DNA of 64,000 nt from Flagellimonas myxillae (GTDB lineage Bacteria; Bacteroidota; Bacteroidia; Flavobacteriales; Flavobacteriaceae), in NCBI RefSeq assembly GCF_023502235.1, contig NZ_JAMFLY010000001.1, positions 1,426,001 through 1,490,000 on the forward strand, read 5' to 3'. How positions within the stretch are numbered: position 1 is the first letter of the stretch; every line of letters begins with the position of its first letter. Shown here in pieces: positions 44,453-53,382 of this stretch. Position numbers and translations under genes: made by a program. Under the pieces are notes generated by a model. The model saw only the letters and a program-made list of their open reading frames with translations, was not told the DNA's origin and made no database searches.

Positions 44453-45760
44453 ATGAGCGAGTCCATTTCCATATTTTGGTTTAGGCGTGACCTTCGTTTG
44501 GAGGACAACACGGGATTGTACCATGCCCTTGAAAGTGGTCTGCCCGTGCTGCCCATTTTCATTTTTGACACCGAAATCCTGGATAACCTCCCCAAAGCTG
44601 ATGCTCGGGTCACCTTTATTCATGACCAATTGCACCGCCTAAATCTTTCACTGAAATCCAAGTTTGGAAGCGGTATTGCCGTATATCACGGGCAACCAAA
44701 GACTGTTTTTGAAGGGTTGCTCAAAACGTATGCTGTCAATCAGGTTTTTGCTAATCACGATTACGAACCCTACGCAAGAAAGCGAGATCAAGAAATCAGC
44801 TTTGTACTAAAACGACATGGCACGGATTTTAAGACCTTCAAAGATCAGGTCATCTTTGAAAAGGATGAAATACGCAATGGAGGTGGGCTACCCTATAAGG
44901 TCTATACCCCGTATAAAAAACAATGGATAAAGCAATTCAAGCCCTCTGTGCATTTGAAAGGAAATGGGACCGAAAACCATTCCAACTTTTACAAATCAGA
45001 ACAATTACCATTTCTTAGCCTGGAAGCTATCGGTTTCGAACGTTCCAAAATTCGGGTAAAGGATTATGATCTTAATGCGGAATTAATCAACAACTACGAG
45101 GAAACCCGTAACATCCCTGCCTTGGATAAAGGAACCTCCCGGCTTGGCCCCCATCTAAGGTTTGGCACCATATCTATTCGAGAGGCAGTTCAAAAAGCAA
45201 TAAAATCGCAGAACAAGACTTTCTTGAGTGAGCTTATTTGGCGCGAGTTTTTTATGCAGATTCTTTGGCATTTTCCGCATACGGTCACTAAAGCCTTTAA
45301 ACCCAAATACGACAATATATTATGGAGAAACGACCAAGCGGAATTCAATCTTTGGAAAACGGGAAGAACCGGATACGTGCTTGTGGATGCCGGCATGCGC
45401 CAACTTAACGTTACTGGATATATGCACAATAGGGTTCGGATGGTGGTGGCCAGTTTTCTATGTAAACACCTCTTGATTGACTGGCGCTGGGGAGAAGCTT
45501 ATTTTGCCCTTAAATTATTGGACTACGAATTGGCCAGCAATGTGGGGAATTGGCAATGGGCTGCTGGCTCCGGGGTGGATGCTGCTCCTTACTTCCGCAT
45601 ATTCAATCCGACCCACCAGCTTGCCAAATTTGATGCACAAGGCAAGTATATCAACAAATGGGTGCCTGAATTTCAAGAACTTAGCTATCCCCCAGAAATG
45701 GTTAATCACCAAATGGCCAGGGAGCGTTGTCTAAAAGTATATAAAGCAGTGGTTGGTTAA
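44453..45760 (+). CDS. Cryptochrome/DNA photolyase
   Basis: 435 residues from the ATG at 44453. N-terminal antenna domain: SISIFWFRRDLRLEDNTGLYHAL. FAD domain: TSRLGPHLRFGTISIREAV, LIWREFFMQILWHFP, VDAGMRQLNVTGYMHNRVRMVVASFLCKHLLIDWRWGEAYFALKLLDYELASNVGNWQWAAGSG and YFRIFNPTHQLAKFDAQGKYI. These are class I CPD photolyase/cryptochrome signatures. The DASH-type C-terminal extension is absent. Predicted to repair UV-induced pyrimidine dimers with light; cryptochrome signalling is not excluded. Confidence 0.93.
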   Translation: MSESISIFWFRRDLRLEDNTGLYHALESGLPVLPIFIFDTEILDNLPKADARVTFIHDQLHRLNLSLKSKFGSGIAVYHGQPKTVFEGLLKTYAVNQVFANHDYEPYARKRDQEISFVLKRHGTDFKTFKDQVIFEKDEIRNGGGLPYKVYTPYKKQWIKQFKPSVHLKGNGTENHSNFYKSEQLPFLSLEAIGFERSKIRVKDYDLNAELINNYEETRNIPALDKGTSRLGPHLRFGTISIREAVQKAIKSQNKTFLSELIWREFFMQILWHFPHTVTKAFKPKYDNILWRNDQAEFNLWKTGRTGYVLVDAGMRQLNVTGYMHNRVRMVVASFLCKHLLIDWRWGEAYFALKLLDYELASNVGNWQWAAGSGVDAAPYFRIFNPTHQLAKFDAQGKYINKWVPEFQELSYPPEMVNHQMARERCLKVYKAVVG

Positions 45761-45870
45761 TGCTTTTTCAGTATTTTTAGTATTCGTTTTTATCCAAATG
45801 GATAAACCTTCTTTTTTGCTTGGGGTTACAAGCCAAAATTTAGTATTGGACTAATTCAAATATCACTATA

Positions 45871-47298
45871 ATGAAACAACTCTCTACCCTTGTGTTACTT
45901 GGTTTGCTTTCCGTGAGCTTAAGTGCGCAAAAAATGAATTCCACCAAAAAATCCATTGTGGCATCCGTGGAAAATCATAAAGAAAATCTAATCCAAATAA
46001 GCGATTCTATTTGGGCCTTGGCCGAAACTGCCTTCAATGAATCGCAATCTGCAGAAGTACTTGCTGACTATGCCGAAAAAAATGGGCTGAAAGTAACCCG
46101 TGGTGTTGCAGACATTCCAACTGCCTTTACGGCAACCTATGGTTCTGGGAAACCTGTAATCAGTGTGTTAGGCGAGTTTGATGCACTTCCGGGGCTTTCC
46201 CAAAAAACGGTTCCTACCAAAGACCCCAGAATCGACGGTGCTCCTGGTCACGGATGCGGTCATAACATGTTTGGAGCTGCAAGTTTGGGCGCCGCCATCG
46301 CTATTAAGGAACAAATTGAATCAGGTAAACTCAAAGGCACCGTTAAGTTTTTGGGTACCCCAGCCGAAGAAAAATATTTTGCCAAAGTTTGGATGGTCGA
46401 GGCCGGGCTTTGGGACGACGTGGATGTCAATGTAAGCTGGCACCCCGGTGCAAACATCGAAGCCAATGTACAAAGTGGTCTTTCCTTAATTGATTTCATT
46501 GTGGAATTCTATGGGCAAGCCGCGCATGCTTCCGCTGATCCCTGGAACGGACGTAGTGCATCGGATGCTTTGGAACTGTACACCACGGGAATGAATTACT
46601 ATCGCGAGCACATCAAACCTACCTCCCGAATCCACTACCATATTCAGGATGGAGGACAAGTTGTAAATGTAGTCCCGGATTATTCCAGGATTTGGGTGCG
46701 AGTTCGTGATCCCAAAAGAAAGGTAATGCTCCCTACCTATGAGCGGGTGAAAAAAATGGCAGAAGGTGCAGCCATCATGGCCAATGTAGATTACAAAATC
46801 TCCTTGGTATCAGGAATTTACGAGGTATTGGTGAACCGGGCAGGTGGCGAAATCATGCAGAAAAACCTGGAATTGCTAGGCCCAATCACCTATACGGAAG
46901 AAGAAATTGCCTTCGGAAAAGGCATCCAGAAAGCTACCGGAAAGCCGGAAGTAGGAATGGATAGCAAGATTGAGGCGTTAAAAGAAACTGAAAAGAATCC
47001 GGGTGGAGGCTCCACCGATGTGGGTGATGTAAGTTGGAACGTGCCCAACATCAACCTTAGTGTAACCGTGGCACCTAAAGACACCCCTTGGCATTCCTGG
47101 GCAGTTGTAGCCTGTGGTGGAATGAGCATCGGACATAAAGGGATGGTCTATGCATCCAAGGCTATGGCTATGACCATGGCAGATTTGTTTGAAAATCCAA
47201 AATTGGTGACCAAGGTCAAAGAAGAATTTAAAACCCGTAAAGGGGATGAAAAATACGAGGCCATGATTGACGGACCTCCCCCTATCGGAAGCAACTAA
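45871..47298 (+). CDS. Exported M20-family amidohydrolase (AbgB-like)
   Basis: 475 residues, signal peptide (1-20). M20 dimer-forming peptidase features: VLGEFDALPGLSQ, PGHGCGHNMFGAASLGAAIAIKE (His/Asp metal site), GTPAEEKYFAKVWMVEAG (catalytic Glu pair), QAAHASADPWNGRSASDAL, and the C-terminal GGGSTDVGDVSWNVPNINLSV, TPWHSWAVVACGG. The closest named relative is aminobenzoyl-glutamate hydrolase subunit B. Substrate is unknown; a periplasmic amide is likely. A small exported protein starts 6 nt downstream. Confidence 0.88.
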   Translation: MKQLSTLVLLGLLSVSLSAQKMNSTKKSIVASVENHKENLIQISDSIWALAETAFNESQSAEVLADYAEKNGLKVTRGVADIPTAFTATYGSGKPVISVLGEFDALPGLSQKTVPTKDPRIDGAPGHGCGHNMFGAASLGAAIAIKEQIESGKLKGTVKFLGTPAEEKYFAKVWMVEAGLWDDVDVNVSWHPGANIEANVQSGLSLIDFIVEFYGQAAHASADPWNGRSASDALELYTTGMNYYREHIKPTSRIHYHIQDGGQVVNVVPDYSRIWVRVRDPKRKVMLPTYERVKKMAEGAAIMANVDYKISLVSGIYEVLVNRAGGEIMQKNLELLGPITYTEEEIAFGKGIQKATGKPEVGMDSKIEALKETEKNPGGGSTDVGDVSWNVPNINLSVTVAPKDTPWHSWAVVACGGMSIGHKGMVYASKAMAMTMADLFENPKLVTKVKEEFKTRKGDEKYEAMIDGPPPIGSN

Positions 47299-47304
47299 AT
47301 CCTA

Positions 47305-47820
47305 ATGAAAACAATCACATTTTTAAGCCTGCTTTTTGCAGGCTTATTTCACTTGCAGGCACAGGAACCGCTTTCCATCTTCCAACCCCTAATGGGCAAG
47401 ACATGGAGTGCCGAGGGAAGTTGGGGCAACGGACAAAAATTCAAGCAGGACATTATCTTTTGGTTCGATCTCAATCAAAAGTTGGTTATTGTTGAATCCA
47501 ACGGGTATACCAATATGGAACAGACGACCTATGGCCCTAGAAACCATGGCATACGTCAATATGATGAGGCATCAAAGACGATTAAGTTCTGGGAGTTTGA
47601 TGTGTTCGGTGGTGTCACCGAAGGTACGGTCATCGCCAAAGGCAAGGACATAATTTATACTTATGCCTATGGTGAAACGGTAGTAACCGATTATTGGGAA
47701 TTCGTGGATGATAATACCTATAATTTTATTGTGGGGAGCTATGAAAACGGGGAATGGAAACAGAAATACCTGAGTACCCAATTCACTACTCCAAAAACTT
47801 CAGAACCAAAGCACGATTAA
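47305..47820 (+). CDS. Small exported protein of unknown function
   Basis: 171 residues, signal peptide (1-20, MKTITFLSLLFAGLFHLQA). Mature part begins with PLSIFQPLMGKTWSAEGSWGNGQKFKQDIIFWFDLNQKLVIVESNGYT and is probably an all-beta lipocalin- or DUF1579-like barrel. No motif pins a function. The close spacing indicates that it is co-transcribed with the amidohydrolase and with the pirin gene 13 nt downstream. Confidence 0.7.
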   Translation: MKTITFLSLLFAGLFHLQAQEPLSIFQPLMGKTWSAEGSWGNGQKFKQDIIFWFDLNQKLVIVESNGYTNMEQTTYGPRNHGIRQYDEASKTIKFWEFDVFGGVTEGTVIAKGKDIIYTYAYGETVVTDYWEFVDDNTYNFIVGSYENGEWKQKYLSTQFTTPKTSEPKHD

Positions 47821-47833
47821 CTAAAAATAAGCT

Positions 47834-48838
47834 ATGCCCGATCCTATTCTACAAACCTTTCCGTTGGGTTTTCCTTGGCAGACCCAAGACCCCTTTTTGT
47901 TCTGTGTGTACCATTTGGACCATTATCCCAAAGGGAATGGTGAACTAGGTCCTGACCCCAAACACTTGGAAGGCAGAAACATTGGTAACGATTTTACTGT
48001 CAAAGATGGATGGCGAATGTACCACGGGCAGACCATTCCCGGTTTTCCCTACCATCCTCACCGTGGATTTGAGACCATCACCATAGTCAACAAAGGCTTC
48101 TGCGATCATTCCGATTCCTTGGGCGCGGCTGGGCGCTTTGGTCAAGGTGACGTGCAGTGGATGACAGCTGGGCGGGGCGTTCAACATTCCGAAATGTTCC
48201 CTTTGCTCAATACCGATAAGGACAATCCATTGGAGCTGTTCCAAATTTGGTTGAACCTGCCCAAGGCCGATAAGTTTGTGGAACCCCATTTTAAGATGCT
48301 CTGGCATGAAGATATCCCCATAATTGATGAGGGAAATGCCCAGATAAAAGTGATTGCAGGGAATTACAGAGGCACCCAGGCCAATGATCCAGCCCCTAAT
48401 TCATGGGCGGCCAAAAACGAGCACAAAGTTGCCATCTGGAATATTCATGTGGATGCGGAGACGGAATACACTTTACCAAAAATTAGCTCCTTAGCTACTC
48501 GGACACTCTATTTTTATGAAGGTTCGGAAGTTTATATTGGCGACCGAAAAATAGCTCCCAATTTTGGGATTGCTTTGGATCCATTCCAAGAGGTTACGAT
48601 TAAAATAGGTTCGGAAAAAGCCCATTTTTTAATGTTGCAGGGCCAACCCATAGACGAGCCCGTTGCCAAATATGGCCCCTTTGTTATGAACACCGAAGAG
48701 GAAATCCAACAAGCCATGGAAGAATATCGTTTGACCCAGTTTGGTGGCTGGCCTTGGCCCTACCCCGATAATGTGCATGATCAGGATAAAGGTCGGTTTG
48801 CACAATATCCGGATGGGAGTTTGGTAGAAAAGGGGTAA
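47834..48838 (+). CDS. Pirin-family cupin protein
   Basis: 334 residues, longer than many pirins (about 230-300). The pirin metal site is visible in FPYHPHRGFETITIV (His-His-Glu region), FGQGDVQWMTAGRGVQHSEMFP (His and Glu), with the second cupin domain around residues 220-320 (ALDPFQEVTIKIGSEKAHFLMLQGQPI). Family members bind iron and act as quercetinases or redox-sensing regulators. Role here unknown. Followed by a deacetylase gene 36 nt downstream. Confidence 0.88.
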   Translation: MPDPILQTFPLGFPWQTQDPFLFCVYHLDHYPKGNGELGPDPKHLEGRNIGNDFTVKDGWRMYHGQTIPGFPYHPHRGFETITIVNKGFCDHSDSLGAAGRFGQGDVQWMTAGRGVQHSEMFPLLNTDKDNPLELFQIWLNLPKADKFVEPHFKMLWHEDIPIIDEGNAQIKVIAGNYRGTQANDPAPNSWAAKNEHKVAIWNIHVDAETEYTLPKISSLATRTLYFYEGSEVYIGDRKIAPNFGIALDPFQEVTIKIGSEKAHFLMLQGQPIDEPVAKYGPFVMNTEEEIQQAMEEYRLTQFGGWPWPYPDNVHDQDKGRFAQYPDGSLVEKG

Positions 48839-48874
48839 CCCAATAGAATTCATTTTAATACAAATAATTCCAAA

Positions 48875-49735
48875 ATGAACCTCGCCCAAAAACTCGGCTA
48901 TCCTGCCAACACCAAACTTTTAATGATTCATGCGGATGATGCTGGACTCTCCCATTCGGAGAATATCGCTACCATGCAATCGCTTCAACAGGGTATCGTC
49001 AATTCCTATAGCATAATGGTACCCTGCCCTTGGTTTTACGAAATGGCACAGTGGTCTAAGCAAAATCCCCAATATGATCATGGCGTACACCTGACGATAA
49101 CCTGCGAGTGGGAAAATTATAAGTTTGGCCCTGTTTTACCAGTATCGGAAGTACCCTCTTTGGTCGATTCCAATGGACATTTCTATAAAAAAAGGGAACA
49201 AGTTCGGGAACATGCCACGGTAGAAGATGTCCGCAAGGAACTCACTGCCCAGATAGAAACATTCCTCTCATACGGCCTCTCCTCTTCCCATTTGGATTCG
49301 CATATGTATAGTGTGGGGAGCCGCCCTGATTTGTTTGAAGTCTATAAGGAATTGGGTAGACGTTACAAGCTTCCTGTGCAGCGTAGTCGAGAATTATCTG
49401 ATATGGTGGGCCTAGATGAAAGTAGTCCGATAAAACCCGGGGCTATTCCGGTGGACAAAGTCCACATTGGGGATATTTCGTATTTTGAAAAGGGTCAGTT
49501 ATGGGACTATTACGCGGGTGTTTTTGATGACTTGGTAGAAGGTTTCAACGTAATCTTGATTCATCCAGCTTTTGACGAACAGGAAATGCAGGGGGTTACG
49601 GTGAACCATCCTAACTTTGGTTCGGAATGGCGGCAGATAGATTTTGATTTCTTTACCAGCGATTTTGCCAAGGCTCAAGTAAAGAGGGATGACATTCAAT
49701 TAATCAATTGGTCGGATATTAAGCGTATATTTTAA
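48875..49735 (+). CDS. ChbG/HpnK-type (YdjC) polysaccharide deacetylase family protein
   Basis: 286 residues. The metal-binding motifs of the YdjC family are present: [16 protein letters not shown] (Asp-Asp and His), [13 protein letters not shown] (His), and [10 protein letters not shown] with HxxSH. The family removes acetyl groups from chitooligosaccharides or hopanoid-linked sugars; a direct match to either is not established. No signal peptide. Followed by a non-coding region with palindromic repeats. Confidence 0.87.
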   Translation: MNLAQKLGYPANTKLLMIHADDAGLSHSENIATMQSLQQGIVNSYSIMVPCPWFYEMAQWSKQNPQYDHGVHLTITCEWENYKFGPVLPVSEVPSLVDSNGHFYKKREQVREHATVEDVRKELTAQIETFLSYGLSSSHLDSHMYSVGSRPDLFEVYKELGRRYKLPVQRSRELSDMVGLDESSPIKPGAIPVDKVHIGDISYFEKGQLWDYYAGVFDDLVEGFNVILIHPAFDEQEMQGVTVNHPNFGSEWRQIDFDFFTSDFAKAQVKRDDIQLINWSDIKRIF

Positions 49736-49756
49736 ATTGCCAAACATTTCACAAAT

Positions 49757-49803
49757 CCCGTCAGTTCGAGTTTTTCCAAAGGAAAAGTATCGAGAACGAC
49801 GGG
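49757..49803 (+). repeat. REP-like palindromic repeat, copy A
   Basis: CCCGTCAGTTCGAG... hairpin TTTTTCC-AAA-GGAAAA ...GTATCGAGAAC...GACGGG. The outer and inner arms pair imperfectly. The pattern CGTCAGTTyGAG ... GTATCGArAAC recurs inverted at 49823-49876. Confidence 0.7.
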
Positions 49804-49822
49804 AATGGCAGATAAAATTCTT

Positions 49823-49876
49823 GTTTTCGATACTATTTTTTCAGTTTATAACTGAAAAAATCACTCAAACTGACGA
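49823..49876 (-). repeat. REP-like palindromic repeat, copy B (inverted)
   Basis: On the minus strand the unit reads CGTCAGTTTGAG, TGA, a hairpin with TTTTTTCAG arms, and GTATCGAAAAC, matching copy A outside the hairpin centre. It overlaps a perfect 11-bp hairpin. Confidence 0.65.
49836..49860. terminator. Perfect 11-bp hairpin, terminator candidate
   Basis: TTTTTTCAGTT-TAT-AACTGAAAAAA: T tract on one side, A tract on the other, so it can act in either direction. Lies 101 nt after the deacetylase stop. Confidence 0.55.
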
Positions 49877-49891
49877 ATTTCACCTATAGTT

Positions 49892-49905
49892 ACTTGAACT
49901 GACGA
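49892..49905 (-). repeat. Partial third copy of the REP-like repeat
   Basis: ACTTGAACTGACGA on plus reads TCGTCAGTTCAAGT on minus, matching the first arm (CGTCAGTTyGAG) of copies A and B; the rest of the unit is not seen. Confidence 0.5.
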
Positions 49906-49923
49906 CAAATAAAAACAACAGAC

Positions 49924-50301
49924 ATGAACCTGGAACAAAACAAACAAAACGCCATAGCCTTTTACAAAACCGCCTACATGGGCGACCCAAAAGGGGCAGT
50001 TGAAAAATATATTGGAAAGGAATACATTCAGCACAACCCAGATGTGGCCGATGGCACCCAAGGGTTTATCAACTATTTTGAACGGATGCAAGCTGAATAT
50101 CCGGATAAATCCATCGAATTTGTGCGCTGCATTGCCGAAGGTAATTTGGTAGCCTTGCACACCCACCAAACCTGGCCAGGTAATGTCCAATACGTGACCA
50201 TGGATTTCTTTCGGTTTGATGAAAATGGGAAAATCTGTGAGCATTGGGATGCCATCCAGCAAATTCCAAAAGAATCTGCCAACCCCAACACCATGTATTA
50301 A
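49924..50301 (+). CDS. NTF2-like (SnoaL-type) protein
   Basis: 125 residues spanning one NTF2-like cone: NAIAFYKTAYMGDPKGAVEKYIGKEYIQHNPDVADGTQGFINYFER, HTHQTWPGNVQYVTMDFFRFDENGKICEHWDAIQ. The conserved His of YIQHNP and Asp of HWD suggest a polyketide-cyclase-like or hydrolase/isomerase role. Substrate unknown. Its TAA overlaps the ATG of the next gene by one base (TAATG), so the two are translationally coupled. Confidence 0.85.
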   Translation: MNLEQNKQNAIAFYKTAYMGDPKGAVEKYIGKEYIQHNPDVADGTQGFINYFERMQAEYPDKSIEFVRCIAEGNLVALHTHQTWPGNVQYVTMDFFRFDENGKICEHWDAIQQIPKESANPNTMY

Positions 50302-50906
50302 TGAGCTGGATCAAAGTTATTGGCTACGAGGAGGCCAACAAAGAACTCAAACGAATTTATGACCGCGTAAAAGGCCCCAACAACAATGTGGACAATGTGT
50401 TGCTTATCCATAGTTTGCGGCCACACACTTTGGTGGGTCACATGGCACTCTATAAAAATGTGCTCCATAATTCCAACAACACCTTGCCCAAATGGTATTT
50501 GGAAGCTTTAGGTACGTATGTGAGCCATCTTAACCAATGTGATTATTGTTTTGAGCATCATTTTGAGGGTTTTAAAAGATTGTTGGGCGATGATTCCAGA
50601 GCAGACACTTTCAAAGAAGCCGTTCTAGGGAATACACTGTCGGACTTCTTTTCCACCAAATTTTTTGCCGGAAGCCAATACGCCAAAAAGCTTACCCTGG
50701 ACCACACAAATATCATCAAGGAAGATATTGAAGGCTTACGAGAAGTGGGCTTCACCGAAGGTGAAATCCTCGAAGTCAATCAGGTGGTCAGTTATTTTAA
50801 TTATGTAAACCGAAGCGTGGTCGGTCTAGGTGTGGATACCCAAGGAGATATTTTAGGCCTTTCGCCCAACGACAGTGATGACCCCAACAATTGGAGCCAT
50901 AACTAG
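50301..50906 (+). CDS. AhpD-like/carboxymuconolactone decarboxylase-family protein
   Basis: 201 residues from ATG 50301 (the frame reads further upstream within the NTF2 gene). The peroxidase-related AhpD core is visible: VGHMALYKNVLHNSNNTLPKWYLEALGTYVSHLNQCDYCFEHHFEGFKRLLG, with a CxxCxxHH redox pair. Probable role in peroxide or alkyl-hydroperoxide reduction. It ends overlapping the convergent gene at CTAG (50903-50906). Confidence 0.87.
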   Translation: MSWIKVIGYEEANKELKRIYDRVKGPNNNVDNVLLIHSLRPHTLVGHMALYKNVLHNSNNTLPKWYLEALGTYVSHLNQCDYCFEHHFEGFKRLLGDDSRADTFKEAVLGNTLSDFFSTKFFAGSQYAKKLTLDHTNIIKEDIEGLREVGFTEGEILEVNQVVSYFNYVNRSVVGLGVDTQGDILGLSPNDSDDPNNWSHN

Positions 50907-51712
50907 TCCCATAAATCTTCTATTTCCTTTCGGATAAACTGGTTGATTTCCCATTGGTCTCCCAATAGCTCTTGCGTTTGTGGATGTTGCAAGGCATACG
51001 GCAATGGGCCGTATTCAGGAGCTATGGTGATATAAGGTCTTCCAGCCGCTTGAGCATTGTTTAGCATGGCTTTCCACCAGTTTTTGAATTGGGATAATTC
51101 TTCTTTATAGGTATTAACCCTTGGGTCAATAACCTGTGGACTTTGGGAAGATCCCACCCGAGCATGGATATGGTAGGTATGCTTTATGGCCAAATCCACA
51201 GCTGCGTGCTGATTCTCCAAGAGGGTTTCTGCCACACAGCACCAATGGGACAGGTCTGAAGTCAGTTTTAATAAAGGAATTTCATGCAAATATTGCTTAC
51301 AAACGTGCGCCGCAAAGGGAAATCGTGACCTGTGGGTTTCGTGAGCAACGGGAACACCTGTTTCTTCCTCTATCTCTTTTGCAATATTGATCAGCTGTAA
51401 ATTCTGCTCAAAAGAAAAGAAATCCCTTCCAGTATGTGAATTGACCAGCAAAGGTTTTGCCTCTGCTAAATTGTATAAATGAAGTTTGTACTCCGCCTTG
51501 TGCTTTTCAAGATTTACTTCCTGAGTCTGCCAATGCTGCCCTACAAAGTCCAGCTCAAAATCGTTTAACATAGCCACAATTTCCTTTTTTTCCTGACCAA
51601 AAGGCAAATCTATTTCCACCCCATGATAGCCATGTTCTTTGACTTTGGTCAAGAACACTTTCCAATCCAAGTGGGCACTCCCCCATCTTGGGTAAATCCA
51701 TTTTATTTCCAT
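50903..51712 (-). CDS. TIM-barrel sugar-phosphate isomerase/epimerase-like
   Basis: 269 residues, xylose isomerase-like AP endonuclease-2 fold: KVKEHGYHGVEIDLPFGQEKKEI, VNSHTGRDFFSFEQNLQLI, PVAHETHRSRFPFAAHVCKQYL, LTSDLSHWCCVAETLL and HIHARVGSSQSPQV. The His/Glu/Asp pattern fits metal-dependent keto-sugar isomerisation or epimerisation. Substrate unknown. It is co-directional with the PhyH gene 3 nt upstream; together they form a pair opposed to an AraC gene. Confidence 0.85.
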   Translation of the reverse strand: MEIKWIYPRWGSAHLDWKVFLTKVKEHGYHGVEIDLPFGQEKKEIVAMLNDFELDFVGQHWQTQEVNLEKHKAEYKLHLYNLAEAKPLLVNSHTGRDFFSFEQNLQLINIAKEIEEETGVPVAHETHRSRFPFAAHVCKQYLHEIPLLKLTSDLSHWCCVAETLLENQHAAVDLAIKHTYHIHARVGSSQSPQVIDPRVNTYKEELSQFKNWWKAMLNNAQAAGRPYITIAPEYGPLPYALQHPQTQELLGDQWEINQFIRKEIEDLWD

Positions 51713-51715
51713 AGG

Positions 51716-52426
51716 CTATTTGTTCCGTACTTTTCGCTCTCCGGTATGATCAACGCCCTGCTGCCGCTCTAACTGGATCATTGCTTTAGGCCTGAAATTA
51801 AGAATTAAAGCCCGTCTTTGCGAATCTGTAGTATTGCCTCTGCTAAAATGGAGGGTAAATCCATCATGGAAAGTACAACCTCCAGGCTTTAAAGGAATAC
51901 ATTCTGCATCTTCCCCATCCGTTTCGCAGTGCAAGGCGCCACCTTCCGTATAGTGTTTATGGGGTAAAATGGAATCCCCATCTTTGGGAATGAACCACAT
52001 ACAACCGTTTTCCTCATAGACCTCATCCAAAGCAATCCAGCAGCTGGCCGATCGTTTGTCCGGCATCTTGATCCAATATGCTGCATCTTGGTGCCAAGGG
52101 GTTGGGGTATCGGTATGTGGAGCCTTGTTGATCAACATATCAAAATCGAGCTCCATGTCCTCCCCCAGCATATCTCTTACATGATCCAAAGCCAGTTGAT
52201 ATGAAATGGTGGCTGACAATTTAGGTTCAATCATACTGGGCCGCATGATCTGGGTTATTTTTTCCACGGCACCGCTTTCTCCGCCACCCAAATCACTTCG
52301 TAATCCCATAGTGCGCTCTTTGTCCTGAAGTAATTCATTGTATAAAACTCTAAGATTTTCTACTTCTGAATTGGGAATCAAACGGTCCAATTTTGCATAT
52401 CCATTTTTTAGGAACAAATCTTTCAT
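51716..52426 (-). CDS. Phytanoyl-CoA dioxygenase family (Fe(II)/2-oxoglutarate oxygenase)
   Basis: 236 residues. Facial triad visible: WHQDAAYW (H and D) and the C-terminal His of FTLHFSRGNTT, with the 2-oxoglutarate-contacting Arg in SQRRALILNF. Family members hydroxylate small acids and lipids; the substrate cannot be told. First gene of a minus-strand pair divergent from an AraC-family regulator 92 nt away, which probably controls it. Confidence 0.88.
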   Translation of the reverse strand: MKDLFLKNGYAKLDRLIPNSEVENLRVLYNELLQDKERTMGLRSDLGGGESGAVEKITQIMRPSMIEPKLSATISYQLALDHVRDMLGEDMELDFDMLINKAPHTDTPTPWHQDAAYWIKMPDKRSASCWIALDEVYEENGCMWFIPKDGDSILPHKHYTEGGALHCETDGEDAECIPLKPGGCTFHDGFTLHFSRGNTTDSQRRALILNFRPKAMIQLERQQGVDHTGERKVRNK

Positions 52427-52518
52427 CGTTTATGGTTTAAACTTGATGTTTCAAATTAAATGGGAATTCTGAAAAAAGTCTTCTAAATTCGTACGACCAT
52501 ACTTTTTTATACAAATTC

Positions 52519-53382
52519 ATGCAAAATCAAACAAAAAAACGCAGAGTATTCCACCTACCAAGCTTGGGTTATCCAAGGTTTGTGGATTTTGGACATTACC
52601 ATTATCGAAAAGTTGAACCCATACTGGAATCCCATCAGCACCGAGATGTCTTGGAAATTTGTTTTTGTATAAGGGGGCAACAATATTATGAATTGGGAGA
52701 AAGTCTATTGAAGCTCAAAGGGAACGACATTCTTATTATACCTCCCAATCAGGCTCATAGTTCCGGGGTTTATCCAGAAGATATTGGGGAATTATACTGG
52801 CTACAAATCCATATGGATCATAGCAAAGGTTCGCTTTTTCATCTACCTAAAGAACAATCGGATTATCTCATTGCAGCCCTGGGTAAAAATGCAGGGCATA
52901 TTTTCAAAGGTGCTTTGGGCCAAAAGAACCTCTTGCAAAAACTGGTAAGTCAGCTAGAAGTGGAACAATCCACCTTAGTTCAGCTTACCACCAACCAAAT
53001 ACTCGTTCAATTACTTTTGGAAACCTTAGCATTGTCGAAAGCTACTCCAACAATAGTTCCTTCGGAAAGGTGCAAGGTCATTGATGATTTTATTGCTACA
53101 AATCTGCATCGGATTATTTATGTGGATGAGCTCGCCGAATTGGTCAATTTTTCTACTGCTTATTTTAAAAGCTGGTTTAAGCAACACTTCGGTGCTCCAC
53201 CCAAAGCCTACATCAACCGTTTGAAAATTGAACGGGCTAAATTAGAATTGCTAAAAACCAATTCCATAACTGATGTAGCTTACAATTTGGGGTTCAGTAC
53301 GTCACAATATTTTGCCACAACCTTTAAAAAGTATACCGGAATATCGCCCAAAGGATTCAGGGCGCAAATTGAAAAGGCTTAG
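52519..53382 (+). CDS. AraC-family regulator with cupin sensor domain
   Basis: 287 residues. N-terminal cupin (about 20-95: YHYRKVEPILESHQHRDVLEICFCIRGQQYYELGESLLKLKGNDILIIPPNQAHSS is the sensor core). C-terminal AraC domain: YVDELAELVNFSTAYFKSWFKQHFGAPPKAYINRLKIERAKLELLKTNSITDVAYNLGFSTSQYFATTFKKYTGISPKGFR. Divergent from the dioxygenase/isomerase pair and therefore its candidate regulator. The stop overlaps the murA stop. Confidence 0.92.
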   Translation: MQNQTKKRRVFHLPSLGYPRFVDFGHYHYRKVEPILESHQHRDVLEICFCIRGQQYYELGESLLKLKGNDILIIPPNQAHSSGVYPEDIGELYWLQIHMDHSKGSLFHLPKEQSDYLIAALGKNAGHIFKGALGQKNLLQKLVSQLEVEQSTLVQLTTNQILVQLLLETLALSKATPTIVPSERCKVIDDFIATNLHRIIYVDELAELVNFSTAYFKSWFKQHFGAPPKAYINRLKIERAKLELLKTNSITDVAYNLGFSTSQYFATTFKKYTGISPKGFRAQIEKA

